A DNA stretch of 64,000 nt from positions 3,907,501-3,971,500 of the forward strand of contig NZ_CP016499.1 of NCBI RefSeq assembly GCF_001713475.1, in the 5' to 3' direction. Made by a program: the position numbers and the translations under genes. Source of the DNA: Agrobacterium sp. RAC06. GTDB taxonomy: Bacteria > Pseudomonadota > Alphaproteobacteria > Rhizobiales > Rhizobiaceae. Positions 40,757 through 48,854 of this stretch are shown piece by piece; positions within the stretch are counted from its first letter, which is position 1, and each line of letters starts with the position of its first letter. A model generated the notes under the pieces. That model saw only the letters and a list, made by a program, of their open reading frames with translations, searched no databases and was not told the origin of the DNA.

Positions 40757-41170
40757 CTATTCCTGCACCTTCTTCTTCAAGCCCTTGGCCACGCTCTGCT
40801 CGTTCTTCACCTCGCCGAAGGCTTCCGGAAAATTCTTTCGGGCTAGCGCTTCGTTGATCTTCAGCTTGGCGAAATAGGATTGTGGATCAAAGCCGCGTTC
40901 GGCGGCGATGACTTCGCGGCCGAAGAGGCGGCAGAGGCGTTCGCCGTCGAGATTACCGCGCTCGAAGGGTTCGGTGCCGAAAAACTGCCAGAGCGCCTGC
41001 ATGAAGCCGAGGTCGGCGAGTGCCACCGTCTGGTCCATGGTGCGGTGGCGCGGCCAGTTGGTGACGGGCGTGACCTTCGGGTTTGGCCGGCGGATCGTGT
41101 ATTGCCATTGCGTTCCGGGCAATCCCAAGGGAAAGCCCTGATGTTTCGGCATGAGCGGATCTTTTGCCAT
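40757..41170 (-). CDS. Unknown protein, paralogue of its upstream neighbour (copy A)
   Basis: A 137-residue soluble protein starting MAKDPLMPKHQGFPLGLPGT. It shares a clear pattern with the next upstream gene: KH-GFP-G-PGT--Q-TIRR, then F--ALW--FG-EPF-RGNLD--RL--LFGREV-A----FDP-SY, and a late NE--ARK-FPE-F. The two are tandem duplicates. Copy A has an extra Lys-rich tail (KGLKKKVQE). No signal peptide or membrane segment. It begins 4 bases after copy B ends, within a pccB-yghU-B-A-pccA gene run. I do not recognise a domain; a role linked to propionyl-CoA or thiol metabolism is only suggested by position. Confidence 0.82.
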   Translation of the reverse strand: MAKDPLMPKHQGFPLGLPGTQWQYTIRRPNPKVTPVTNWPRHRTMDQTVALADLGFMQALWQFFGTEPFERGNLDGERLCRLFGREVIAAERGFDPQSYFAKLKINEALARKNFPEAFGEVKNEQSVAKGLKKKVQE

Positions 41171-41174
41171 TGTC

Positions 41175-41552
41175 TTAAACCTCGAACACGTCTTCGAAGG
41201 ATTCCGGGAAGCTCTTGCGCGCCACCCTCTCGTTTATGACAAGCATTTCGTCATAGGAATGAGGGTCGAAGTCCTTGTTCACGGCCACGACCTCGCGACC
41301 AAACAACAGGCTGAGGCGGGCTGCATCGAGATTGCCGCGGACGAATGGTTCTGCCCCGAACTGGTGCCAGAGCGCATGCAGAAAGGCAGCGTCGATCCGG
41401 TGCTCCTTCGTCCCTGGCCGCGCCTTGCGCGGCAGGGTCTTGATCGGGGTGACACCCTTGTCATTGGCGCGGCGAATGGTGAACTGCACACCGGTCCCCG
41501 GCATGCCGGATGGAAAACCCCGATGTTTGATCATGTCGGGCGCTTTGCTCAT
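41175..41552 (-). CDS. Unknown protein, paralogue of its downstream neighbour (copy B)
   Basis: A 125-residue protein, MSKAPDMIKHRGFPSGMPGT onwards, with the same core as copy A including the RGNLDAARLSLLFGREVVAV stretch and RKSFPESFEDVFEV at the end. The start at 41552 is used because the homology to copy A begins there and GAGGAGAAAACC stands just upstream; an in-frame start 25 codons earlier would overlap yghU. It follows yghU by 10 bases. Function unknown; the basic N-terminal half (KTLPRKARPGTKEHR) could bind nucleic acid or a phosphorylated ligand, which is speculation. Confidence 0.82.
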   Translation of the reverse strand: MSKAPDMIKHRGFPSGMPGTGVQFTIRRANDKGVTPIKTLPRKARPGTKEHRIDAAFLHALWHQFGAEPFVRGNLDAARLSLLFGREVVAVNKDFDPHSYDEMLVINERVARKSFPESFEDVFEV

Positions 41553-41562
41553 GGTTTTCTCC

Positions 41563-42477
41563 TCACGCCTGACCGGCCAGTTTGTCCTGCGTCTTCGTGT
41601 CGAAGTCGGAGGCATCGTGGCGTTCATGCAGCTGTTCGGAGAGCGGGCCGGAGGTCTTGTTGACGATCGCGCCGCGCTTCACACCCGGGCGGGCTGCGAG
41701 CTGTTTCGTCCAGCGTTGGACATGTTCGTATTCGTCGACCGACAGAAAAGTGCCGGCATCGTCATAGGCGCCGTGCAGAGCGAGACGTCCATACCAGGGC
41801 CAGATGGCCATATCGGCGATCGTGTAATCCTTGCCGGCCATGAACTCGTTGTTGGCGAGGTGGCGGTTCAGCACATCCATCTGGCGCTTCACCTCCATGG
41901 CGTAGCGGTCGATGGCATATTGGATCTTCATCGGCGCATAGGTGTAGAAATGGCCAAAGCCGCCGCCGAGGAAGGGGGCGGAGCCCATCTGCCAGAACAG
42001 CCAGTTCAGCGTCTCGGCCCGGGCGCGGGTCTCGGTCGGCAGGAAGGCGCCGAATTTCTCCGCGAGGTAGGTCATGATCGAGGCTGACTCGAACAGTCGG
42101 ATCGGCTCTCCGCCATCGACAGGCTGATGGTCCATCAAGGCCGGGATCTTGGAATTCGGGTTAACCTCGACAAAGCCCGAGGAAAACTGGTCGCCATTGC
42201 CGATATTGATCAGCCAGGCATCGTATTCAGCACCTTCATGGCCTGATGCCAGCAGCTCCTCGAGCAGGATCGTCACCTTCTGGCCGTTCGGCGTGCCGAG
42301 CGAATAGAGCTGCAGCGGATGCTTGCCGACCGGGCGTTCCTTGTCATGCGTCGCGCCTGAAATCGGGCGGTTGATGCTGGCAAAGGCGCCGCCATTGCCG
42401 GGCTCCCAGGTCCAGACCTTCGGCGGCTGATAGCCGGCAGGCAGGTTCTTCTCGGGCGGGAATTTTGTCTCGGTCAT
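41563..42477 (-). CDS. yghU: YghU-like glutathione-dependent disulfide-bond oxidoreductase
   Basis: A 304-residue Nu-class glutathione S-transferase relative. The long N-terminal extension (YQPPKVWTWEPGNGGAFASI), the Nu-class SGATHDKERPVGKHPLQLYS segment, the thioredoxin-like domain with NPNSKIPALMDHQ, and an all-helical second domain are all typical of YghU. It reduces disulfides with glutathione in the cytosol. It lies 90 bases after pccB on the same strand. Its presence inside the propionate cluster is conserved position only if shown in relatives, which I cannot check. Confidence 0.93.
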   Translation of the reverse strand: MTETKFPPEKNLPAGYQPPKVWTWEPGNGGAFASINRPISGATHDKERPVGKHPLQLYSLGTPNGQKVTILLEELLASGHEGAEYDAWLINIGNGDQFSSGFVEVNPNSKIPALMDHQPVDGGEPIRLFESASIMTYLAEKFGAFLPTETRARAETLNWLFWQMGSAPFLGGGFGHFYTYAPMKIQYAIDRYAMEVKRQMDVLNRHLANNEFMAGKDYTIADMAIWPWYGRLALHGAYDDAGTFLSVDEYEHVQRWTKQLAARPGVKRGAIVNKTSGPLSEQLHERHDASDFDTKTQDKLAGQA

Positions 42478-42567
42478 GAAATCGGGTCCTTTCTCGGTGA
42501 TGCGCCTCGGGCGCGCCGAGAGTTATATAGGCCTTCCGTGTCGTCCTTGCCCACTCTCAATCGGTCG

Positions 42568-44100
42568 TTACAACGGGATCGTGTCGTGCTTCTTCCAATG
42601 GGTGCCGACCTGCTTGTTGCGGAGGCTGGCAAAGGCCTTGGCAATGCGGCGGCGGGAGGAATGCGGCATGATCACTTCGTCGATGAAGCCGCGTTCGGCC
42701 GCCTTGAAGGGATTGGCGAAGTTGACTTCGTATTCCCTAGTTCGCGCCGCGATCTTCTCGGCATCGCCGAGTTCCGAGCGGTAGAGGATTTCGGTGGCCC
42801 CCTTGGCGCCCATCACGGCGATTTCGGCAGTCGGCCAGGCATAGTTGATATCGGCGCCGATATGTTTGGAAGCCATGACGTCATAGGCACCGCCATAGGC
42901 CTTGCGGGTGATGAGGGTCACCATCGGCACGGTTGCCTGGCTATAGGCGAACAAGAGTTTTGCGCCATGCTTGATGACGCCGCCATATTCCTGGGCGGTG
43001 CCGGGCAGGAAGCCGGGCACGTCGACCAGCGTCAGGATCGGGATCGAGAAGGCATCGCAGAAGCGGACGAAGCGCGCAGCCTTGCGCGATGAATCGATGT
43101 CCAGGCAGCCGGCGAGCACCATGGGCTGGTTGGCGACGACGCCGACCGTCTGGCCCTCCATGCGGATGAAGCCGGTGATGATGTTCTTCGCAAAGGCCTC
43201 CTGGATCTCGAAGAAATCGCCCTCGTCGGCCAGCGCGTAGATCAGCTCCTTCATGTCGTAGGGCTTGTTGGAGCTATCGGGGATCAGCGTGTCCAACCGC
43301 ATCTCGATGCGGGCGGGATCATCATGGAAGGGGCGGACCGGCGGCTTTTCGCGGTTGTTGAGCGGCAGGAAGTCGAAAAGCAGGCGAACCTGTTCCAGCG
43401 CCTCCACGTCGTTTTCATAGGCGCCATCGGCGACGGAGGATTTTTTCGTGTGGGTGGAGGCGCCGCCCAGTTCTTCCGCCGTGACGATCTCGTTGGTGAC
43501 GGTCTTCACCACGTCGGGGCCGGTGACGAACATGTAGGAGCTGTCCCGCACCATGAAGATGAAATCGGTCATGGCGGGCGAATAGACGGCACCGCCGGCA
43601 CAGGGGCCCATGATCACGGAGATCTGCGGGATGACGCCTGATGCATCGACATTGCGCTTGAAGACATCGGCATAACCGGCCAGCGAGGCCACACCTTCCT
43701 GGATGCGGGCGCCGCCGGAATCATTCAGGCCGATGACTGGCGCGCCTGTTTTCATCGCCATGTCCATGATCTTGCAGATCTTCTGGGCATGGGTTTCCGA
43801 CAGCGAGCCGCCGAGCACAGTGAAATCTTGGGAGAAGACATAGACCTGGCGGCCGTTGATCGTGCCCCAGCCGGTGACGACGCCATCGCCCGGCACCTTT
43901 TGGGTCTCCATGCCGAAATCCACGCAACGGTGCGTGACATACATGTCGTATTCTTCGAACGAGCCTTCGTCGAGCAGGACCTCGATGCGCTCGCGGGCGG
44001 TCAGCTTGCCCTTGCCGTGCTGGGCGGCAATGCGCTTTTCGCCGCCGCCGAGGCGGGCCTCCGCGCGTCGCGCTTCGAGCTGGTCCAGGATCGTCGACAT
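42568..44100 (-). CDS. pccB: Propionyl-CoA carboxylase beta subunit
   Basis: A 510-residue carboxyltransferase subunit with two crotonase-fold halves. Seen: the [22 protein letters not shown] start, [19 protein letters not shown], the acyl-CoA oxyanion loops GGARIQEGV and [11 protein letters not shown], and the biotin-side [15 protein letters not shown] and RGFIDEVI. It carboxylates propionyl-CoA to methylmalonyl-CoA with PccA. GGGAGGAA precedes the ATG. It is divergent from the PccR-like regulator, and the 134-base gap carries TTTGCAAA-type sites. Confidence 0.96.
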   Translation of the reverse strand: MSTILDQLEARRAEARLGGGEKRIAAQHGKGKLTARERIEVLLDEGSFEEYDMYVTHRCVDFGMETQKVPGDGVVTGWGTINGRQVYVFSQDFTVLGGSLSETHAQKICKIMDMAMKTGAPVIGLNDSGGARIQEGVASLAGYADVFKRNVDASGVIPQISVIMGPCAGGAVYSPAMTDFIFMVRDSSYMFVTGPDVVKTVTNEIVTAEELGGASTHTKKSSVADGAYENDVEALEQVRLLFDFLPLNNREKPPVRPFHDDPARIEMRLDTLIPDSSNKPYDMKELIYALADEGDFFEIQEAFAKNIITGFIRMEGQTVGVVANQPMVLAGCLDIDSSRKAARFVRFCDAFSIPILTLVDVPGFLPGTAQEYGGVIKHGAKLLFAYSQATVPMVTLITRKAYGGAYDVMASKHIGADINYAWPTAEIAVMGAKGATEILYRSELGDAEKIAARTREYEVNFANPFKAAERGFIDEVIMPHSSRRRIAKAFASLRNKQVGTHWKKHDTIPL

Positions 44101-44204
44101 GCTTCCTCCCGAATGGTCTTCTGGCTCTTAAGCCTTGCTGTGACACCTATTCCACTGTGCCGCAGAAGAAAACAGTTGAACAGGTGCATCTGTGGATTTA
44201 TGAA

Positions 44205-44235
44205 TTTGCAAAGTGAAAATTGCGAATTTGCGAAA
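44205..44235. promoter_or_regulatory. TTTGCAAA-type operator cluster for the PccR-like regulator
   Basis: Three half-sites stand in a row: TTTGCAAA (44205-44212), TTGCGAA (44220-44226) and TTTGCGAA (44227-44234), the last touching the regulator's ATG at 44235. PccR of Rhodobacter and RamB-type regulators of this family bind paired TTTGCAAA motifs. The position predicts autorepression and joint control of pccB on the other strand. Binding is inferred. Confidence 0.6.
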
Positions 44236-45644
44236 TGGCCATCGGAAAACTCTTCATCGGCCGCAAGGTCCGCGACATCCGCCAGTCCAACGGCGCCACC
44301 CAGGCGCAGTTTGCCGATATGGTCGGCATTTCCACCAGCTATCTCAACCAGATTGAAAACAATCAGCGCCCGGTCTCGGCCTCGGTGCTGCTGTCGCTGG
44401 CGGAAAAGTTCGGCATTGATATCACCGAGCTTTCCTCCGGCCAGAACGACCGGCTGATGTCGGCGCTGACGGAGGCGCTCTCCGATCCGTTGTTCGAGAC
44501 CTATTCGCCGAGCCTGCAGGAGCTTAAGCTCGTCACCCAGAATGCACCGGGTTTTGCCCATGCGCTGATTGCAGCCCACCAGGCTTACAGGCGCGGCAAC
44601 GAGCAGCTGGCCAGCCTCGACGATCGGCTGGGGGCAGCACCCAGCCAGGAGGTGACGCCTTACGACGAGGTGCGCGACTTCTTCCACTTCGTCGACAACT
44701 ATATCCACGATCTCGACCTTGCCGCCGAGCAACTGGCGACGGAACTGAAGCTCGGGGAGGGGGAGAATTACGCGGCCCTTTCAGGCCATCTCGAGGCGAA
44801 ACATGGCGTGCGCGTCTTGCGCGGCGAGGCGGGCGATGAGGCCATCCGCCGCTTCGATCCGGTGGGGCGGATCCTGACCGTCAGCCGCTATGCCTCGGCC
44901 CCCACCCGCGATTTCCAGATTGCCATCCAGATCGCCCAGCTCGCCGCCGCCACCAAGATCGACCAGGTGCTGAAACAGGCGAATTTCCGCAGCGAAGAGG
45001 CGGTCGAGATCTGTCGCATGGGGCTCTACAACTATTTCGCCGGTGCGCTGATCCTGCCCTATCGCAGCTTCCTCACCGCGGCGCGGGATCTCCGCCACGA
45101 CATCGAACTGCTCGCCGCCCGTTTCGAGGCCTCGCTCGAACAGGTCTGCCACCGCCTCTCGACCTTGCAGCGACCGGGCCTCAAGGGCGTGCCGATCTTC
45201 TTTGCCCGCATCGACCGGGCCGGCAATATCACCAAGCGGCATAGTGCGGCCCGCCTGCAATTTGCCCGCTTTGGTGCTGCCTGTCCGCTGTGGAATGCGC
45301 ATCAGGCCTTCGAGACGCCGGGCCGGATCATCCGTCAGACGGCGGAAACGCCCGATGGCGTGCGCTATCTCTGCATCGCGACGCAAGTTTCAAAAGGCTC
45401 CGCCGGCTTCCGCGCCGCCAATCCGCGCTATGCCTTGGCGCTTGGCTGCGAGATCTCCTATGCCGGCGCCTTCGTCTATGCCGACGACCTCGACCTCTCC
45501 AACCGCGGCGCGTTTGACCCGATCGGCATTTCCTGCCGCATCTGCGAGCGCGTCAAATGCACCAGCCGCGCCGTGCCGCCGCTGAAAAGGAAGCTTGTGG
45601 TGGATCATCGGGTGCGGAACCCGATGCCGTATGAGATTGAGTGA
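44235..45644 (+). CDS. pccR: Short-chain acyl-CoA regulator (PccR/RamB-like XRE protein)
   Basis: A 469-residue regulator. Residues about 8-65 are an XRE helix-turn-helix (VRDIRQSNGATQAQFADMVG and STSYLNQIENNQ); the middle (about 150-300) is an IrrE/ImmA-like domain without a clear HExxH; the C-terminal about 165 residues form the ScfR-type acyl-CoA sensing region containing C--C clusters (GISCRICERVKCTSRAVPPL). Such regulators sense propionyl-CoA or related acyl-CoA and control its assimilation. ATG at 44235 is used; a start five codons upstream would cover the operator. It is divergent from pccB. The symbol follows family and context. Confidence 0.88.
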   Translation: MAIGKLFIGRKVRDIRQSNGATQAQFADMVGISTSYLNQIENNQRPVSASVLLSLAEKFGIDITELSSGQNDRLMSALTEALSDPLFETYSPSLQELKLVTQNAPGFAHALIAAHQAYRRGNEQLASLDDRLGAAPSQEVTPYDEVRDFFHFVDNYIHDLDLAAEQLATELKLGEGENYAALSGHLEAKHGVRVLRGEAGDEAIRRFDPVGRILTVSRYASAPTRDFQIAIQIAQLAAATKIDQVLKQANFRSEEAVEICRMGLYNYFAGALILPYRSFLTAARDLRHDIELLAARFEASLEQVCHRLSTLQRPGLKGVPIFFARIDRAGNITKRHSAARLQFARFGAACPLWNAHQAFETPGRIIRQTAETPDGVRYLCIATQVSKGSAGFRAANPRYALALGCEISYAGAFVYADDLDLSNRGAFDPIGISCRICERVKCTSRAVPPLKRKLVVDHRVRNPMPYEIE

Positions 45645-45820
45645 GGGGTATCTTTCTCGTTGGGGCAGGGCGCATCGTTGGCTGCATTCGGCCCAAAACC
45701 GACGACCAGCATCAGCGGATTGCCTCGGTTCGGCTTCACCGAACCAGCTGTCAGCGCTTGCTACAGCCTTGCCGGCGGGAGCAGATGCCCCCGAGACGCA
45801 CTGCCCAAATCAACCGTCAT

Positions 45821-45867
45821 TTGACTTTGGTTCGATGTCGCACTACATAGTTCGATATCGAACCAAA
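45821..45867 (+). promoter_or_regulatory. Promoter with MarR operator for nitroreductase-marR operon
   Basis: A -35 TTGACT (45821-45826) and a -10 TACATA (45844-45849) are spaced exactly 17 bases. A perfect 11-bp inverted repeat (TTTGGTTCGAT 45826-45836; ATCGAACCAAA 45857-45867) brackets the -10. The inner right part, GTTCGATATCGAAC (45850-45863), is itself a 14-bp palindrome at the expected transcription start. A MarR gene ends the operon, so it is the likely repressor. The preceding 45645-45820 holds no gene I can support. Confidence 0.75.
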
Positions 45868-45877
45868 GGGGATGGCG

Positions 45878-47026
45878 ATGAACCTGACACGGCGCAAGAT
45901 GATTTTCCTTGTTGGCGGCGGGGCTGTTCTGGCAGCCGGCGGTGCCTTCGGATACGCGGCGACACGCATGCCGCAAACGGCTTACCTTCCCTGGGAGCTC
46001 GCGGGCAGCTATGAGGACCCGCGGATGCGGGCCCTGTCATGGGCGCTCCTGGCCCCGAACCCGCACAATCGCCAGCCGTGGCTGGCGGATGTGTCCGAGG
46101 ACGGCGTTATCACGCTGCATGCGGACACTGACCGCCTCTTGCCACACACCGATCCCTTCAACCGACAGATCGTGATCGGGCTGGGGTGTTTTCTGGAAGT
46201 CCTGCGCATGGCCGCAGCAGAAGATGGCTACCGCGCCGCCATGACGCTCTTCCCGCTCGGCAGCAGCGCCACGGCCCTCGACCGACGCCCCATCGCGCGC
46301 ATCACCCTCACAGCTGATCCGACGGTTGCGCGCGATCCCCTATTCGCACTGGTGCCGGCCCGGCGCTCCAACAAGGAACCGTTCGACATGAGCCGCCCGC
46401 TCGCACCCGACATGCTTGCGCAGATGGCTGCGGCAGCCAGCAACGGCACGCGGTTCGGAGGCACTATTGACCCGGCGGAAACGGCCAAATTGCGCGCGTT
46501 GACGCGCGAAGCGCTGCGAATCGAGGTCGAGACGCCGCACACCTATCAGGAGAGCGTCGATCTCTTCCGTATCGGACGCCGGGAAGTGGATGCCAACCCT
46601 GATGGCATCGACTTTTCGGGACCTATGTTCGAAACGATGCACCTGACAGGCATGTTCAGCCGTGAAATCGCGGCCGACCCGACGAGTTTCGCCTTCAAGT
46701 CCGGCATGGACGCGATCTACGCCAATGCCGATACCGCGATGGGACATGTCTGGTTGGTCGCCGCCGACAACAGCCGCGAAACGCAGATCGCCACGGGGGC
46801 GGACTGGCTGCGCGTCAACCTTGCAGCGACGGATCTGGGCCTTGGGTTCCAGCCCCTCAGCCAGGCCTTGCAGGAGTTTCCGGAGATGGCAGGGCCCTAC
46901 GGCCAAGTGCATGAACGCCTTGCACCAGATGGGGGCACGGTTCAAATGCTGTCGCGCATCGGCTATGGTCCGGCTGCCGGAAACAGCCCGCGTTGGCCTT
47001 TGGAGAGCAGGATCATGAATGTCTGA
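45878..47026 (+). CDS. Acg-family FMN-binding nitroreductase-like protein, exported
   Basis: A 382-residue protein. It starts with a twin-arginine-like TRRKMIFLVGGGAVLAAGGA signal or anchor, so it is probably in the periplasm or membrane-attached. The body is the Acg/nitroreductase fold: ALLAPNPHNRQPW, RQIVIGLGCFLEVLRMAA, RRSNKEPFD, and the FMN-site GADWLRVNLAATDLGLGFQPLSQALQEF. Members bind FMN, and some lack classical nitroreductase activity. AGGGG gives best spacing to the second of two ATGs (45878). It overlaps the marR gene by 8 bases and is controlled by the palindromic promoter upstream. Confidence 0.88.
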   Translation: MNLTRRKMIFLVGGGAVLAAGGAFGYAATRMPQTAYLPWELAGSYEDPRMRALSWALLAPNPHNRQPWLADVSEDGVITLHADTDRLLPHTDPFNRQIVIGLGCFLEVLRMAAAEDGYRAAMTLFPLGSSATALDRRPIARITLTADPTVARDPLFALVPARRSNKEPFDMSRPLAPDMLAQMAAAASNGTRFGGTIDPAETAKLRALTREALRIEVETPHTYQESVDLFRIGRREVDANPDGIDFSGPMFETMHLTGMFSREIAADPTSFAFKSGMDAIYANADTAMGHVWLVAADNSRETQIATGADWLRVNLAATDLGLGFQPLSQALQEFPEMAGPYGQVHERLAPDGGTVQMLSRIGYGPAAGNSPRWPLESRIMNV

Positions 47027-47474
47027 AAGCGCAATGCCCGACTACTTCCGGCTCTTCAACGAAATCGGCATCATCGGGCAGCTTTCACGCAGCCTGCTGG
47101 AAGCCCGGTTGCCGCCGGGCTTCGTTGCAGCGCAATTTTATGTGTTGAACCATTTGGTCCGCGTGGGCGACGGCCGCACGCCTCTTGCCATAGCCAGCGC
47201 CTTTCAGGTGCCCAAGACATCGATGACGCACTCGCTGGCCGTTCTGGAACAGGCGGGCCTGATCGAGATCCGCAAGAACCCTGGGGATGGCCGATCAAAA
47301 CTGGTCCACATTACGGATGCAGGGCGAAAGTTCCGGCAGGATGCGATCGACGCACTCGCGCCAGATCTCAAGCGGATTGCAGCCGCCGTTCCCCCTGACC
47401 ATGTCGCGCGCTTGCTGCCTGATCTCGAAGTGTTGCGGAAATTCCTCGATACAGACCGTGACGCTTCACCATAG
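47019..47474 (+). CDS. MarR-family transcriptional regulator
   Basis: A 151-residue winged-helix regulator: QLSRSLLEARLPPGFVAAQFYVLNHL, TPLAIASAFQVPKTSMTHSL as recognition helix region, and the wing IRKNPGDGRSKLVHITDAGR with the conserved DGRSK. The start ATG lies inside the nitroreductase gene (8-base overlap). The 11-bp inverted repeat at 45826-45867 is its likely operator, giving an autoregulated pair that responds to a small, probably electrophilic or phenolic, ligand. The ligand is unknown. Confidence 0.9.
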   Translation: MSESAMPDYFRLFNEIGIIGQLSRSLLEARLPPGFVAAQFYVLNHLVRVGDGRTPLAIASAFQVPKTSMTHSLAVLEQAGLIEIRKNPGDGRSKLVHITDAGRKFRQDAIDALAPDLKRIAAAVPPDHVARLLPDLEVLRKFLDTDRDASP

Positions 47475-47708
47475 GCTGCGGCACTTTCAATAGGCTGGTC
47501 GAACGCCATGAATGCACGGTTCCTGACGATCTTGTCGAAGCAGCCATACCGATCTCCGGAAAGCACAACGAGGACACATTGTCTGAACACGCAAAGGAAG
47601 CTCATGTCCGCTTCTGGCGCAAAACGGCAGATCCTTCACGGCTCATGGGTGACGCGATGGTCATTGTTGGTTGCATCCAGTCGGTCGGTACGTTGATGCG
47701 CTCAAGTA
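47475..47708. repeat. Gap with remnant of a dispersed rhizobial repeat
   Basis: No convincing gene. One plus-strand frame reads LSEHAKEAHVRFWRKTADPS (from about 47580), a phrase that recurs from memory in many tiny annotated proteins of Rhizobiales and seems to reflect a dispersed non-coding repeat rather than a protein. It stands alone without ribosome site or partner and is followed by degenerate sequence up to the convergent hydrolase gene end. Confidence 0.35.
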
Positions 47709-48782
47709 CTACCCAAACAACCGCTCATCCCTCGCAACAAAAAACGCCTCGACGCTCTCCGGCGCCACATCCTCCAGCGTCGCCGGGGACCATTTCGGGT
47801 TCCTGTCCTTGTCGATGATCGCAGCCCGGATGCCTTCGTAGAAGTCGGGGACCTTGACCACTTGGCAGGTGCCGGCGAATTCGCGTTCGAGGCAGGTTTC
47901 GAGGTCCTTGGAGCGGCGGGCCTCGCGCAGCATCCTGAGCGTCACCTTCAGGCTGGTCGGCGATTTCGCGCGCATGGCGATAAGCGTTCTGTCGGCGAGG
48001 TCTCCGCCTTCTTCCTCTAGGGCTGCGACGATCTCCTCCACCGTGTCGAAGGCGAAGCAGCGGTCGATCATGTCGCGGCCTTCGGAGAAGATGCCTTTCG
48101 GGCCGTCCACCGTGTAGTCGCGGATCGTCGAGGCGATCGATTGGCCAAGGGCGGGTGCAGGTAGGGCTGCGATCCGCTCCAGCAGTTCCGCTACGCGGTC
48201 CTGCGGAACATACCAGTCGGCAAAGCCCGCGGTGATGGCATCCGCGCCGTTCACCGCCTCGCCGGTTAGGCCCATCCAGGTGCCGAGTTCGCCGGGTGCG
48301 CGGGAGAGCAGCCAGGTGGCGCCGATATCGGGGAAGAAGCCGATACCGGTTTCGGGCATGGCGAGTTTCGTCGTTTCGGTGACGATGCGGTGGCTGCCAT
48401 GGCTGGAGACCCCGACGCCGCCGCCCATGGTGATGCCGTCCATCACGACGATGTAAGGTTTCTTGAAGCCAGCGATGCGGGCATTCAGGCGGTATTCGGC
48501 CTTGAGGAAGTGGGAGGCCTTGCCATCGCCGGCCTTGCCGCTTTCATAGAACATCCTGATGTCGCCGCCGGCGCAAAGCCCGCGCTCGCCCTCGCCGGTG
48601 ACGAGCACGGCTGCGACTTGCGGGTCGGCCTCGAAGGCATCGAGCGCCTTGCCGAAATCCAGGATCATGTCGTGGGAGAGACTGTTCAGCACACGTGGTC
48701 GGTTGAGTGCCACAAGGCCGAGCGCGCCCTTTTTCGCCGTCAGGATTTCCCCGCCCTGATAGTCCGCCTCCAGATAACGCAT
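47709..48782 (-). CDS. 3-hydroxyisobutyryl-CoA hydrolase / enoyl-CoA hydratase family
   Basis: A 357-residue crotonase-fold enzyme of the ECH_2 class. The oxyanion-hole segment RGLCAGGDIRMFYE, the long MDGITMGGGVGVSSHGSHRIVTE and MPETGIGFFPDIGATWLLSRAPG are typical of 3-hydroxyisobutyryl-CoA hydrolases in valine breakdown, which ends in propionyl-CoA. This links it loosely to the pcc genes. The alternative is an isomerase-type paralogue. It ends at a gap with a repeat remnant and starts with a simple ATG after GGGAGGACGGC. Confidence 0.88.
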   Translation of the reverse strand: MRYLEADYQGGEILTAKKGALGLVALNRPRVLNSLSHDMILDFGKALDAFEADPQVAAVLVTGEGERGLCAGGDIRMFYESGKAGDGKASHFLKAEYRLNARIAGFKKPYIVVMDGITMGGGVGVSSHGSHRIVTETTKLAMPETGIGFFPDIGATWLLSRAPGELGTWMGLTGEAVNGADAITAGFADWYVPQDRVAELLERIAALPAPALGQSIASTIRDYTVDGPKGIFSEGRDMIDRCFAFDTVEEIVAALEEEGGDLADRTLIAMRAKSPTSLKVTLRMLREARRSKDLETCLEREFAGTCQVVKVPDFYEGIRAAIIDKDRNPKWSPATLEDVAPESVEAFFVARDERLFG

Positions 48783-48854
48783 GCCGTCCTCCCTTGTCTT
48801 TTGAAAGAGTTAGACATGCGTCGCGGCCAAAGGGCAAGGGCTGCCTTGGTTGGA

